Below are positions 25,114 through 34,202 of a DNA stretch of 64,000 nucleotides, piece by piece; position 1 is the stretch's first letter, and each line of letters begins with the position of its first letter. The notes under the pieces are model-generated. The model was not told the DNA's origin, did no database searches, and was given only the letters and a program-made list of their open reading frames with translations. Position numbers and translations under genes: made by a program. Location: positions 4,030,001-4,094,000 of the forward strand of contig JAHBZM010000001.1 of the NCBI GenBank assembly GCA_019635435.1, written 5' to 3'. The DNA is from Ramlibacter sp. (GTDB lineage: Bacteria > Pseudomonadota > Gammaproteobacteria > Burkholderiales > Burkholderiaceae_C).

Positions 25114-27071
25114 GCGGATTTGAGTTGCGCTTCGTCGTTGGCGCTGCCGCCGGCCGGCGTGCTCATGAGATGCGCCGTGAGTTCGGTGAGCTTGGCGTCG
25201 AGCTCGTCCAGCGCGCGTTCATGCGCGCTGATTTCGGCAATGCGGTCATCCAGGCCCGTGGCGGCCTGCTGGATGCGCTCGATGGCTTCCATGCGCCGCC
25301 CGAAATTGCGGCGGCGTTCACGCAGCTGGGCATCGAGTTGCGCCGCCGCGGACTTGTTCCATAGCTCCACCTCGCCGAGCGCCGACTCATAGACCACCCG
25401 CAGGCGCGTGGCCAGCGCACGTACCAGCCGGTCGGCAAATTCGGGCTGGGCCAGCCGCAGCACATTGCCCACGCCCAGGTACTGGGTGTGGCTGCGCTCC
25501 ACCAGATCCAGGTCGCGCACATAGCGCTCCAGGTCGGGCTCCTTGGGCGCCTGCAAGGAGAACCCGTATTCCGCGTTGAGCTGGCGGAAGGTCCCGCCGA
25601 GCATGTTCTGGATTTCGGCGCTCGTGGCCTGGGCCTTGCGCAGTCCGGCGCGCAGGCGTTCAAACGTCTGGAAGTAGGCTTTTTTCACGCCCAGCTTGAT
25701 GCCGGGCTGACGCATCGCGGTGGTGAGCTGGGCCATCTCGGCCTTGAGCGCGCCGGTGCCCAGCATCTCGAACACCTCGCGCAAGAGCTTCAGGTGCACC
25801 GAACGAACCGCGTGAATGCGCGCTCCGCTGATGTCGAACTCGCCCTGCTCCTGCTCGATGCGGGTGCGCATGTGCTTGATGACCGAGGTGTTCTTGCCCC
25901 GCAGGCCCTTGAGCTCCAGCATCTGCTCGGCCAGATCCCGGCGGCGAATGTGTATGGCTCGACCCGCCTCGGCGCGCAGGTCGGCAATCCCGCCGCCGAC
26001 CGCGGCCCGCAGGATTTTTTGCCGTTGTCCCATCACGCCCTGGCCCAGCGCGCGCTCCAGGATCGGCAACTGGCTGGCCTGCAACAGGGCGGCGTCATCG
26101 TTGACCTTGGCCACCAGCCCCTTTTGGGCCGACACCGGGATCACCTGGTCCTGCCGCAGCCCCAGAATCTCGGCCGAGGTTGCGCGCTGGCGATCAATTT
26201 GCGCCTGCACCTGGAACGGCGTGCTCAGCGAATCCCACATCGTGTCAATCTTGTTGAGCACGACCAGCCGCGAATCGTTGTTGTCGCCTTCGGTGATCAG
26301 GTGCTCGCGCCAGATCGCCAGATCGGACTTGGTCACCCCCGTGTCAGCCGCGAGGATGAACACCACCGCATGTGCCTGCGGAATCAGGTTGACCGTGAGC
26401 TCGGGTTCGGCACCAATCGCGTTGAGGCCAGGCGTGTCCAGGATCACCAGCCCCTGCTTGAGCAGGGGGTGGGCGATGTTGATCAGTGCATGCCGCCAGC
26501 GCGGGACTTCCACCAGCCCGTCGGCATTGAGCATGGGGTTGTCTTCAGGCACCTCGTCATGCCAGAAACCCAGGGCCTTGGCCTCGTCCTTGGACACGTG
26601 CCGGACCTCGGCCACTTTTTCAAGCGCCTGCGCCAGCTGCGTCGGATCGTTCACATCAAGATCGATGCGGGTCCACTTTTCCGGGACCATGCGCCATTCC
26701 ATCAGGGCCTGCGGCTGCAGGCGGGTCTCGATGGGCAGCAGGCGCAGGCAGGGCGGCACATCCGCGTCGTAGCCCAGCTCGGTCGGGCACATGGTGGTGC
26801 GGCCCGCGCTGGCCGGCATGATGCGGCGCTTGTAGCCGGCAAAGAAAATGGCGTTGATCAGCTCGGACTTGCCGCGCGAGAATTCCGCGACGAAGGCCAC
26901 CATGACCTTGTCGGAACGCATCTGCAGCTCAAGGCGGCGCAGCCGCTCCTCCACGGAGGCGTCAAGGAGTTCATGGTCCTTCATCCACTCCGACAGAAGT
27001 TTCAGGCGCAGCGCGAACTCGCGCCGCCAAGCACCATGCTGATCGAATTGCTCGTTGAAGGAAGTGCCCAC
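25110..27071 (-). CDS. Dynamin-like GTPase
   Basis: 653 residues. G-motifs: P-loop 'VAEFSRGKSELINAIFF' (about 60), switch 'SAGRTTMCPTEL', G3 'LVILDTPGLNAIG' (about 215) and G4 'LVVLNKIDTMWD'. Long helical coiled-coil segments follow to the C-terminus ('DRIAEISAHERALDELDAKL'). Bacterial dynamin-like proteins remodel or protect membranes. It lies in the mutM-mutY interval and overlaps mutY by four bases, an unexpected pairing of a membrane GTPase with a repair glycosylase. Confidence 0.85.
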   Translation of the reverse strand: MGTSFNEQFDQHGAWRREFALRLKLLSEWMKDHELLDASVEERLRRLELQMRSDKVMVAFVAEFSRGKSELINAIFFAGYKRRIMPASAGRTTMCPTELGYDADVPPCLRLLPIETRLQPQALMEWRMVPEKWTRIDLDVNDPTQLAQALEKVAEVRHVSKDEAKALGFWHDEVPEDNPMLNADGLVEVPRWRHALINIAHPLLKQGLVILDTPGLNAIGAEPELTVNLIPQAHAVVFILAADTGVTKSDLAIWREHLITEGDNNDSRLVVLNKIDTMWDSLSTPFQVQAQIDRQRATSAEILGLRQDQVIPVSAQKGLVAKVNDDAALLQASQLPILERALGQGVMGQRQKILRAAVGGGIADLRAEAGRAIHIRRRDLAEQMLELKGLRGKNTSVIKHMRTRIEQEQGEFDISGARIHAVRSVHLKLLREVFEMLGTGALKAEMAQLTTAMRQPGIKLGVKKAYFQTFERLRAGLRKAQATSAEIQNMLGGTFRQLNAEYGFSLQAPKEPDLERYVRDLDLVERSHTQYLGVGNVLRLAQPEFADRLVRALATRLRVVYESALGEVELWNKSAAAQLDAQLRERRRNFGRRMEAIERIQQAATGLDDRIAEISAHERALDELDAKLTELTAHLMSTPAGGSANDEAQLKSA

Positions 27072-27120
27072 TTAGTCTCCGGCTGACCTTTGAATATACA
27101 CCGAGCCCACCCCTGCGCAC

Positions 27121-27936
27121 TCAGGGCTTCTGGCAATTGGCGCAGAAATAGGTGGCCCGCTGGCCCTGGCGCAGCAGCCGGATGGTGCCGCCGCACTGTC
27201 GGCACGGCAGCCCCGCCCGGTCATACACCATGGCTTCGAGCTGAAAGTAGCCGCTTTCGCCATGCGCGTTGGAAAAGTCCCGCAGGGTGCTGCCGCCCTT
27301 TTGCACCGCGCGGGCCAGCACATCGCGCACCGCCGCATGCAGGCGCGCCGCGCGCGGTCCGCTGAGGCGCGAGGCCCGCACCGTGGGCCGGATGCCCGCG
27401 AGGAACAGGGCCTCCGAGGCGTAGATGTTGCCCACGCCCACCACCACGTCGCCAGCCAGCAGCACCTGCTTGATCGGCGCATGGCGCCGCTTCAGCCCGG
27501 CATGAAAAGCCGCGGCATCGAATTGATCGGTGAGCGGCTCCATCCCCAGTCGGCCCAGCAGCTTGACCGCAACAGGCGCGCCCTCGTCGCTCGCATGAAC
27601 CACGGCGCCGAACCGGCGCGGGTCATTGAGCCGCAGCAGGCCGCGGCTGGTCACCAGGTCAAAGTGGTCATGGACGCCGGCCTCGCGCGGGTCCTGGGTG
27701 AAGCTCAGGCTGCCAGACATGCCCAGGTGCAGCAGCAGCAGGCCCTGATCCATGTCCATCAACAGGTACTTGCCGCGCCGCCGCACGCCCGTGACCACGC
27801 GCCCGACCAGGGCTTCGGGCTCACAGCCCAGCGGCCAGCGCAGGGCCTTGCCCAGGCGCACCTGTCCGATGCGGGCACCCGCGATGCGATCGGCAAAACT
27901 CAGGCGCGTGACCTCGACTTCGGGCAGTTCCGGCAT
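27121..27936 (-). CDS. mutM: Formamidopyrimidine-DNA glycosylase (MutM/Fpg)
   Basis: 271 residues. The N-terminal 'MPELPEVEV' supplies the catalytic Pro2 and Glu3, '[11 protein letters not shown]' gives the beta-elimination Lys, and the C-terminal zinc finger is '[16 protein letters not shown]' with the second Cys pair in 'YFCANCQ'. It excises 8-oxoguanine and formamidopyrimidines and nicks the strand. It is read divergently from the TPR gene with 39 bases between. Confidence 0.97.
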   Translation of the reverse strand: MPELPEVEVTRLSFADRIAGARIGQVRLGKALRWPLGCEPEALVGRVVTGVRRRGKYLLMDMDQGLLLLHLGMSGSLSFTQDPREAGVHDHFDLVTSRGLLRLNDPRRFGAVVHASDEGAPVAVKLLGRLGMEPLTDQFDAAAFHAGLKRRHAPIKQVLLAGDVVVGVGNIYASEALFLAGIRPTVRASRLSGPRAARLHAAVRDVLARAVQKGGSTLRDFSNAHGESGYFQLEAMVYDRAGLPCRQCGGTIRLLRQGQRATYFCANCQKP

Positions 27937-27975
27937 CTGTGCAAGGGGTTAACAGGCTTGGATTATTATGAGCCG

Positions 27976-29715
27976 ATGCTGCGATTCACCCCTCTGGCCC
28001 TGGCCCTTATCCTTGCTGGCGGGGCGCAATGCGCGGCCGCCCAGACACCTGAAGACGGCAAGTCGCCCTCCGATCCGCCCGTCAGCTCGGCACTGGACGG
28101 CGAGCTGTTCTACCAGTTGCTGCTGGGCGAGATCAATGCCCAGGGGAACGAGCCCGGCACGGCCTACGCCCTGATCCTGGACGCGGCGCGCAAGACCAAC
28201 GACGCCAAGCTCTACCAGCGCGCCGTGGACATCGCCTTCCAGGCGCGCTCGGGCGACTCCGCCCTGCAGGCGGCGCAGGCCTGGAAGCAGGCCCAGCCCG
28301 AATCGCGCGAGGCCAACCGCTATGTGCTGCAGATCCTGATCGCGCTGAACCGCCTGCAGGACACGCTGCAACCCCTGCGCGACGACCTGGCGCTGGTTCC
28401 CGCGGCCAACCGCAACGCGGCGGTGAACTTCCTGCCCCGTTTCTTCGCACGCGCAGCCGACAAGAAGCAGGCCGCCAGCGTGGTGGAACAGGCGCTTGGC
28501 GACTACCTCATGCAGGCCAGCACGGGCGCGGCGGCCTGGACCACCGTGGGCCGCATGCGGCTGGCCGCGGGCGACTCCGAAGGCGCGCTTGACGCGGTCC
28601 GCCGGGCCCAGAAAGTCGATGCCGCGGCCGATGGCCCCGCGCTGCTGGCCCTGGAGCTGATGGCCGCGAGCATGCCGCAGGCCGAGCCGTTGCTGACGCA
28701 ATACCTTGACGGCCGCGCGGCTCCCGAAATCCGCATGGGCTATGCACGGGTGCTGCTCGATGCCCAGCGCTACGCCGAGGCCGCCAAACAACTGGAAGCA
28801 GTCACGGCGCAACGGCCCGAATTCGCCGAGGCCTGGCTGATCCAGGGCACGCTGCAGGTCCAGGACAACCAGCAGGCGGCGGCCGAAGCCTCGCTCAAGC
28901 GCTACGTGGACCTGGTGAGTGCCCAGCCCGCAAGCGCCGAGCGCAGCCGGGGCCTGGCGCAGGCCTACCTGTCGCTGGCGCAGATCGCCGAGAAGCGCAA
29001 GGACTACCCGGGCGCCGAAGCCTGGCTCAACCGCATCGAGAACGCGCAGGACATGATCAGCGCGCAGAACCGCCGGGCCTCCATCCTTGCGCGCCAGGGC
29101 AAGCTCGACGAAGCCCGCAAACTGCTACGCGGACTGCCCGAGCGCAACCCGGGCGACGCGCGCATGAAGCTCATGGCAGAAGTTCAGCTGCTGCGCGACA
29201 ACCAGCAGTTCCAGCCGGCCTACGACCTGCTCGCGTCGGCTGTTGCCAAGGAGCCCAGGGACACCGACCTGCTCTACGACCAGGCGATCCTGGCCGAGAA
29301 GCTGGGCAAGCCCGACGACATGGAGCGCCTGCTGCGCCAGGTCATTGCCATCAAGCCCGACGCCCAGCACGCCTACAACGCCCTGGGCTATTCACTGGCG
29401 GACCGCAACGTGCGGCTGACCGAAGCCCGGAGCCTGATCCGCCAGGCGCTCAAGCTGGCGCCGGGCGACCCGTTCATCACCGACAGCCTGGGCTGGGTGG
29501 AATTCCGCATGGGCCACTGGAGCGATGCCCTGCGCATCCTCGAGGGCGCCTACAAGTCGCGGCCCGACCCCGAAATCGCCGCCCACCTGGGCGAAGTGCT
29601 CTGGACCCTGGGCCTGCAGGACCGCGCCGTGGCCGTGCTCAAGGAAGGCCTGCTGCTCAATGCGGACCACCCCGCCCTGCTGGCCACGGTGAAGCGCCTG
29701 GGCATCAAGCTGTGA
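27976..29715 (+). CDS. Secreted tetratricopeptide-repeat protein, upstream of lolB
   Basis: 579 residues starting at 27976; the frame is open upstream through the antisense of mutM, but the signal peptide 'MLRFTPLALALILAGGAQCA' fixes the start, with cleavage likely after 'AAA'. At least nine TPR-like helical pairs follow (for example 'AEAWLIQGTLQVQDNQQAAA' and 'DAQHAYNALGYSLADRNVRL'). It lies before lolB with a GTG/TGA overlap, an arrangement I recall as common in betaproteobacteria. A role in outer-membrane or lipoprotein assembly is inferred from that linkage. Confidence 0.85.
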   Translation: MLRFTPLALALILAGGAQCAAAQTPEDGKSPSDPPVSSALDGELFYQLLLGEINAQGNEPGTAYALILDAARKTNDAKLYQRAVDIAFQARSGDSALQAAQAWKQAQPESREANRYVLQILIALNRLQDTLQPLRDDLALVPAANRNAAVNFLPRFFARAADKKQAASVVEQALGDYLMQASTGAAAWTTVGRMRLAAGDSEGALDAVRRAQKVDAAADGPALLALELMAASMPQAEPLLTQYLDGRAAPEIRMGYARVLLDAQRYAEAAKQLEAVTAQRPEFAEAWLIQGTLQVQDNQQAAAEASLKRYVDLVSAQPASAERSRGLAQAYLSLAQIAEKRKDYPGAEAWLNRIENAQDMISAQNRRASILARQGKLDEARKLLRGLPERNPGDARMKLMAEVQLLRDNQQFQPAYDLLASAVAKEPRDTDLLYDQAILAEKLGKPDDMERLLRQVIAIKPDAQHAYNALGYSLADRNVRLTEARSLIRQALKLAPGDPFITDSLGWVEFRMGHWSDALRILEGAYKSRPDPEIAAHLGEVLWTLGLQDRAVAVLKEGLLLNADHPALLATVKRLGIKL

Positions 29716-30218
29716 GCCGGTTCGCCTGGCCGAGGGCGCTGGGCCTTGGCCTTGTGTTCGCTACATTTTTCATAGCAGGATGTGCCCAGCTGTCAAGGAC
29801 TACAGGCCCAAAAGACCCCCAAACCGGCCCCTGGAGCGGCCGCCTGGCGCTCAAAGTGGATGGCCAGCCGCCCCAATCGTTTTCCGCCGGGTTTGAACTC
29901 AGCGGGAAAGCCGGCGCCGGGGAACTGGCCCTGTTCAACCCGTTGGGCGGCACCGTGGCCCGGCTCGCCTGGGGCCCCGGCAAGGCCACGCTGATCTCGG
30001 GCAGCGAGGTACGCGAATTCGACTCGCTGGATGCCCTGGTGACCCAGGCCACGGGCGCCGCCATACCGGTGCCGGCGTTGTTCGACTGGCTGGCCGGCAC
30101 GCCCACGCCCGCCGAGGGCTGGCAGGCCGACCTGTCGAGCCTGCCCGACGGACGGCTGCAGGCGCGTCGCCTCGCGCCACCGCCCACCGCCGAAATGCGG
30201 GTGGTGCTGGACCGCTGA
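29712..30218 (+). CDS. lolB: Outer-membrane lipoprotein LolB
   Basis: 168 residues, GTG start overlapping the TPR stop. The signal peptide ends in lipobox 'FIAGC' (Cys about 24). The mature part has the LolB order: 'GPWSGRLALKVDGQPPQSF', 'FELSGKAGAGELALFNPLGG' and a beta-rich C-terminus. LolB takes lipoproteins from LolA and inserts them in the outer membrane. The bases coding the lipobox and the next residues (29760-29813) belong to a repeat found in other genes of this window. Confidence 0.88.
   Translation: MSRFAWPRALGLGLVFATFFIAGCAQLSRTTGPKDPQTGPWSGRLALKVDGQPPQSFSAGFELSGKAGAGELALFNPLGGTVARLAWGPGKATLISGSEVREFDSLDALVTQATGAAIPVPALFDWLAGTPTPAEGWQADLSSLPDGRLQARRLAPPPTAEMRVVLDR
29760..29813 (+). 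repeat. Dispersed repeat, copy A (inside lolB signal peptide)
   Basis: 54 bases from GCTACATTTTTCATAGCAGG to GGACTACAGGCCCAAAA. It shares ATAGCA, GTGCCCA and GGACTACAGxCC, at the same spacing, with copies at 53506 and (on the minus strand) 47240. Codon phase is the same in all three. Confidence 0.7.
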
Positions 30219-30245
30219 GCCCGGCAGCCTGTCGATAATCGGCGC

Positions 30246-31139
30246 ATGCGCGCGCTCCACGACGTTCCGGCTCCGGCCAAACTCAACCTGTTTCTCCACG
30301 TCACGGGCCGGCGCGCCGACGGCTACCACCTGCTGCAGTCGGTCTTCATGCTGGTGGACTGGTGCGACAGCCTGCATTTCGAACTCAGGGCGGACGGGCA
30401 ACTGAGCCGCGAGGACCTCGGCCCGCCCCTGCCACCCGATGACCTGGTCCTGCGGGCGGCCCGCGCCTTGCAGGCCGCCACCGGGACCTCGATGGGCGCG
30501 CACATCGGGGTGCAAAAACGCATCCCGGCGCAGGCCGGCATGGGCGGCGGCTCGTCGGATGCCGCGAGCTGCCTGCTGGCGCTGAACCGGCTCTGGCAAC
30601 TGGACCTTCCGGTCTCGAAGCTCATGGCCATCGGCCTGGCGCTGGGGGCTGACGTGCCGTTTTTTCTGGGTGGCCACCATGCCCTGGTGGAGGGCATTGG
30701 CGAGCAGATTCGCCCGCTGGCCCTGCCGCCCGCGCGGTTTGTCGTGGCAAAACCACCCCAGGGCCTGGACACCCGGCTGATTTTTGGCGATGCCGGTCTG
30801 AAACGCGATTCCAGAACTGCTATAATTTCAGGCTTTGCTGCAAACTCAAATGGCGAATTTGGAGCAAACCCTGAAGGCGGGTTCGCAAGCGATCCCTTCG
30901 GGTTTGGCCATAACGACCTGCAGCCGGTTGCCCAGAGGCTTTGCCCCGCGGTGACTCAGGTCCTGGAGTGGCTCGAGTCGCAAGGGTTGAAGGGCCGGAT
31001 GACCGGTTCGGGAAGCGCGGTGTTTGCGCAAATGCGGCAAGACATGGCCTTGCAGACTGCTCCGGCAGAATGGGAAGTCAGGACGTGCGGCAATTTGGAG
31101 GTTCATCCCCTGGTGGGCTGGGCGTCCAGCGACAGTTGA
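30246..31139 (+). CDS. ispE: 4-diphosphocytidyl-2-C-methyl-D-erythritol kinase IspE
   Basis: 297 residues. 'PAPAKLNLFLHVTGRRADGY' at the N-terminus and the GHMP ATP loop 'PAQAGMGGGSSDAASCLLAL' near residue 98 are diagnostic; 'MTGSGSAVFAQ' near the end is the third GHMP motif. It phosphorylates CDP-methylerythritol in the non-mevalonate isoprenoid pathway. A stretch of about 30 residues before 'NDLQPVA' (coded by about 30,800-30,910) is Gly/Ser/Asn-rich and looks like a local insertion relative to other IspE proteins. Confidence 0.95.
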   Translation: MRALHDVPAPAKLNLFLHVTGRRADGYHLLQSVFMLVDWCDSLHFELRADGQLSREDLGPPLPPDDLVLRAARALQAATGTSMGAHIGVQKRIPAQAGMGGGSSDAASCLLALNRLWQLDLPVSKLMAIGLALGADVPFFLGGHHALVEGIGEQIRPLALPPARFVVAKPPQGLDTRLIFGDAGLKRDSRTAIISGFAANSNGEFGANPEGGFASDPFGFGHNDLQPVAQRLCPAVTQVLEWLESQGLKGRMTGSGSAVFAQMRQDMALQTAPAEWEVRTCGNLEVHPLVGWASSDS

Positions 31140-31172
31140 TCGGTTGGCAGCTTTCGGGCTGTTGACCTGTGT

Positions 31173-31249
31173 AGGGGAGTCGCCAAGCTGGTTAAGGCAC
31201 TGGATTTTGATTCCAGCATGCGAAGGTTCGAATCCTTCCTCCCCTGCCA
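31173..31249 (+). tRNA. tRNA-Gln (TTG anticodon)
   Basis: Acceptor AGGGGAG pairs with CTCCCCT, followed by G73 and encoded CCA (31247-31249). The D-arm is GCCAAGCTGGTTAAGGC, the anticodon loop TTTTGAT carries TTG, and the T-arm is GAAGGTTCGAATCCTTC. It sits between ispE and prs, the usual betaproteobacterial position, and is probably processed from the ispE-prs transcript. Confidence 0.95.
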
Positions 31250-31312
31250 AATGCACAACTCACTGGTGCGCGCGACGTACAGGAACCAACCATTTCATCG
31301 CCGGGAAGCTCC

Positions 31313-32293
31313 ATGCAGGCCGCTCAACCACATTCCGATTTCATGGTCTTCACAGGCAATGCCAATCCCGGCCTTGCCGCCGAGATCGCGCAACACCTGG
31401 GCATCTCGCTGGGCAACGCCCATGTGGGCCGGTTTTCCGACGGCGAAGTCACGGTCGAGATCAACCAGAACGTGCGCGCCCGCGACGTGTTCGTGGTCCA
31501 GTCCACCTGCGCGCCGACCAATGAAAACCTGATGGAGCTGCTGATCATGGTTGACGCGCTCAAGCGCGCCTCGGCCGAACGCATCAGCGCCGTCATCCCC
31601 TATTTCGGCTACGCCCGCCAGGACCGCCGCCCGCGCTCGAGCCGGGTGCCGATCTCGGCCAAGGTGGTGGCCAACCTGCTGCAGACGGTGGGCGTCTCGC
31701 GGGTCCTGACCATGGACCTGCACGCTGACCAGATCCAGGGCTTTTTTGACATCCCGGTGGACAACATCTACGCGTCGCCGGTGCTGCTGAGCGATGTGCG
31801 GCAGAAGAACTATGAAGACCTGATCGTGGTCTCGCCCGATGTGGGCGGCGTGGTGCGGGCCCGGGCCCTGGCCAAGCAGCTCAACACCGACCTGGCCATC
31901 ATCGACAAGCGCCGGCCCAAGGCCAATGTGAGCGAGGTGATGCACGTGATCGGCGAGATCGACGGGCGTAACTGCGTGATCATGGACGACATGATCGACA
32001 CCGCCGGCACGCTGGTGAAGGCCGCCGAGGTGCTCAAGGAGCGCGGCGCCAAGAAGGTTTACGCGTATTGCACGCACCCGATTTTTTCCGGCCCGGCGAT
32101 GGAACGCATCGCGCAGGGTTCGGCGCTCGACGAGGTGGTGGTGACCAACACCATCCCCCTGAGCGATGCCGCGAAAGCGTGCACCAAGGTTCGCCAGCTC
32201 ACCGTGGCACCGCTGATCGCCGAGACGATCCAGCGCATCGCCAAGGGTGAGTCGGTCATGAGTCTGTTCTCGGACCAGGAAAACCTCTTCTGA
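31313..32293 (+). CDS. prs: Ribose-phosphate pyrophosphokinase
   Basis: 326 residues. '[20 protein letters not shown]' at the N-terminus, the flexible catalytic loop '[20 protein letters not shown]' near residue 98 and the PRPP motif '[20 protein letters not shown]' near 222 identify it. It makes PRPP from ribose-5-phosphate and ATP for nucleotide, His and Trp synthesis. It is followed by an intrinsic terminator at 32342-32363. Confidence 0.97.
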   Translation: MQAAQPHSDFMVFTGNANPGLAAEIAQHLGISLGNAHVGRFSDGEVTVEINQNVRARDVFVVQSTCAPTNENLMELLIMVDALKRASAERISAVIPYFGYARQDRRPRSSRVPISAKVVANLLQTVGVSRVLTMDLHADQIQGFFDIPVDNIYASPVLLSDVRQKNYEDLIVVSPDVGGVVRARALAKQLNTDLAIIDKRRPKANVSEVMHVIGEIDGRNCVIMDDMIDTAGTLVKAAEVLKERGAKKVYAYCTHPIFSGPAMERIAQGSALDEVVVTNTIPLSDAAKACTKVRQLTVAPLIAETIQRIAKGESVMSLFSDQENLF

Positions 32294-32341
32294 GGCTTCC
32301 CCGGGCACACCGGCCCGCTGACGCCGCAAGTCAGCCAGTCG

Positions 32342-32363
32342 CCACCGGCAACGGTGGTTTTTT
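32342..32363 (+). terminator. Rho-independent terminator after prs
   Basis: CCACCG, GCAA loop, CGGTGG (32342-32357) followed by six T. The position between prs and rplY implies that rplY has its own promoter or depends on read-through. Confidence 0.85.
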
Positions 32364-32367
32364 CAAC

Positions 32368-32404
32368 GGAGTCACACTGGTCGCGGTGGACTCTTTCAGG
32401 AGTC
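32368..32404 (+). promoter_or_regulatory. rplY leader with two competing GAGTC/GACTC pairings
   Basis: GACTC at 32389-32393 can pair with GAGTC at 32369-32373 or with GAGTC at 32400-32404. The second overlaps the rplY ribosome binding site AGGAG (32398-32402), six bases before the ATG. One pairing would hide the site, the other would free it, which would suit control of a ribosomal protein. Stems are only 5-6 bp, so this is tentative. Confidence 0.4.
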
Positions 32405-32408
32405 AGTC

Positions 32409-33065
32409 ATGAAATTTGTCGCTTTTGAGCGCGCCAAGCAGGGTACGGGTGCGAGCCGCCGTCTGCGCAACACCGGCAAGACGCCCGGTATTGTTTACGG
32501 GGGCGAAGGCCAGCCGCAACTGATCGAACTCGATCACAACGCGCTGTGGCACGCCCTCAAGAAGGAAGCCTTCCACTCCACCATCCTCGAGATGGAACTG
32601 GCCGGCAAGACCGCCAAGGTGCTGCTGCGCGACGTGCAATACCACCCGTACAAGCAACTGGTGCAGCACATCGACTTCCAGCGCGTGGACGCCAAGACCA
32701 AGCTGCACATGAAGGTGCCGCTTCACTACGTGAAGTCCGAGGAATCCCAGGCCGTGAAGTTTGACCACTGCGTGGTCAACCACGTGATGGCCGAACTCGA
32801 CATCGCCTGCCTGCCGGCCGACCTGCCCGAGTTCATTGAAGTGGACCTGTCCAGCCTGAAGAAGGGTGTTTCCCTGCACCTGAACGACATCACGCTGCCC
32901 AAGGGCGTGTCGGCCGTGACCCACGGCAAGACCAACCCGGTGCTGGTGTCCGTGGTCCAGACCGGTGGTGAAGAAGCTGCTGAACCCGCTGCCGCCGCAG
33001 CGCCCGCGGCCGACGCCAAGGCGCCCGCCGCCAAGGCCGATGCCAAGGCCGCAGCCAAGAAATAA
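32409..33065 (+). CDS. rplY: 50S ribosomal protein L25, long (Ctc-like) form
   Basis: 218 residues. The N-terminal L25 domain has '[20 protein letters not shown]' and '[20 protein letters not shown]'; the C-terminal beta domain continues to about residue 185 and is followed by an Ala/Lys-rich tail typical of proteobacterial long forms. It binds 5S rRNA. The gene is followed by a strong terminator and then pth, a common pairing. Confidence 0.96.
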   Translation: MKFVAFERAKQGTGASRRLRNTGKTPGIVYGGEGQPQLIELDHNALWHALKKEAFHSTILEMELAGKTAKVLLRDVQYHPYKQLVQHIDFQRVDAKTKLHMKVPLHYVKSEESQAVKFDHCVVNHVMAELDIACLPADLPEFIEVDLSSLKKGVSLHLNDITLPKGVSAVTHGKTNPVLVSVVQTGGEEAAEPAAAAAPAADAKAPAAKADAKAAAKK

Positions 33066-33100
33066 GCCCGGCGCGGCCCTCGTGGCCTGCAGCATCTCAA

Positions 33101-33125
33101 GGCCCGCACGCGCGGGCCTTTTTTT
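33101..33125 (+). terminator. Rho-independent terminator after rplY
   Basis: GGCCCGC (33101-33107) and GCGGGCC (33112-33118) pair around ACGC and are followed by seven T. It is the clearest intrinsic terminator of the window. Confidence 0.93.
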
Positions 33126-33143
33126 CGTCTCTAATACAGGCCC

Positions 33144-33752
33144 ATGATCAGACTGTTTGTTGGCCTGGGCAACCCAGGCCCCGAGTACGAAGCCACGCGC
33201 CACAACGCCGGTTTTTGGTGGATCGATGCCCTGGCCGCCGAGCTCAAGGTCACGCTCACGCACGAACGCAGCTACCACGGCCTCGTGGCGCGCACCACGG
33301 TTCATGGGCAAACCCTCTGGTTGCTCGAACCGCAGACCTTCATGAACCTGTCCGGCAAATCCGTGGCCGCGCTCGCGAGGTTCTTCAAGATCCAGCCTGA
33401 GGAGATTCTGGTTGCCCACGACGAACTTGATGTCGTGCCCGGCCAGGCCAAGCTCAAGTTCGGCGGCAGCCATGCCGGCCACAACGGGCTGCGCGACATC
33501 CACGCCCAGCTCGGCACGGGGGACTACTGGCGCCTGCGTCTGGGCATCGGCCACCCCGGCGTCAAGTCGGAGGTGATCCATTGGGTGCTCAAGAAACCCG
33601 CTCCCGACCAGCGCGAAGCCATGCAGGACTGCATCGCCCGCACGCTCAAGGCCGTGCCCGCCCTGCTCGCGGGCGAAATGGACAAGGCGACACTGATAGT
33701 CCACACCCACAAACCGCCCCGGCCCAAGCCGCCGCGGCCGCAGCCCGATTGA
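33144..33752 (+). CDS. pth: Peptidyl-tRNA hydrolase
   Basis: 202 residues. '[20 protein letters not shown]' includes the catalytic His and the conserved Asn; '[16 protein letters not shown]', '[11 protein letters not shown]' and '[18 protein letters not shown]' follow. It frees tRNA from stalled peptidyl-tRNA. The C-terminus has a Pro/Lys-rich extension of about 12 residues. Confidence 0.97.
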   Translation: MIRLFVGLGNPGPEYEATRHNAGFWWIDALAAELKVTLTHERSYHGLVARTTVHGQTLWLLEPQTFMNLSGKSVAALARFFKIQPEEILVAHDELDVVPGQAKLKFGGSHAGHNGLRDIHAQLGTGDYWRLRLGIGHPGVKSEVIHWVLKKPAPDQREAMQDCIARTLKAVPALLAGEMDKATLIVHTHKPPRPKPPRPQPD

Positions 33753-33772
33753 TCAACCACAGGGAGGATGAC

Positions 33773-34198
33773 ATGAAGAAGCTTCAAATTGCTTCAGTTT
33801 TGATAGCACTCAGTGCCCTTGGGGCAAGCGCCAGCGCCCAGAATGCCTACAAATGCGGCAACACCTACAGCCAGGCGCCCTGCGCTGGCGGGCAGGTGGT
33901 GCAGGCGCAGGACGAGCGCACGGCCCAGCAGCGCAGCGACACCCGCAGCGCGGCCCAGCGTGACGCCCAGGCCGCGGCCGCCATGGAAAAGGAGCGCTTG
34001 CGCCAGGAAGCGCAGGCCGCCCCGGCCTACATTCCCCCCACGCGCGCGCAGCCTGAGGCCGAACCGGCCCGGCCGGTCATGACCAAGCCCAAGAAGCCGG
34101 CCTACTTCACGGCGATCGCGCCCGATGGCGCCAAGGCAGCCAAGAAGAAAAAGACGGCGAAGAAAAAGGCGCCCAAGGAAAAGGCGTCAAAAGCCTAG
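33773..34198 (+). CDS. Small exported Lys-rich protein (possibly DUF4124-like)
   Basis: 141 residues, ATG with GGAGG seven bases before. The signal peptide 'MKKLQIASVLIALSALGASA' is followed by 'QNAYKCGNTYSQAPC', which resembles the start of DUF4124-type periplasmic proteins, then an Ala/Gln/Arg-rich helix and a very basic tail ('KKKKTAKKKAPKEKASKA'). It probably binds an anionic envelope or nucleic-acid partner; that is inference. Its signal-peptide bases from 33797 form a partial copy of the repeat seen in lolB. Confidence 0.7.
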   Translation: MKKLQIASVLIALSALGASASAQNAYKCGNTYSQAPCAGGQVVQAQDERTAQQRSDTRSAAQRDAQAAAAMEKERLRQEAQAAPAYIPPTRAQPEAEPARPVMTKPKKPAYFTAIAPDGAKAAKKKKTAKKKAPKEKASKA

Positions 34199-34202
34199 GA
34201 GC

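Noticed and set aside
25488..27086. 532-codon + strand frame opposite the dynamin-like GTPase
   Set aside because: The opposite strand has all GTPase motifs; this frame has none and is only codon-bias shadow.
27262..27975. Long N-terminal extension of the TPR protein
   Set aside because: It is antisense to mutM; the signal peptide starting at 27976 marks the true start.
30798..30826. Promoter for tRNA-Gln inside ispE (TATAAT at 30821)
   Set aside because: There is no acceptable -35 hexamer 17 bases upstream and the site lies about 350 bases before the tRNA; the A/T-rich island is better explained as a short repeat.
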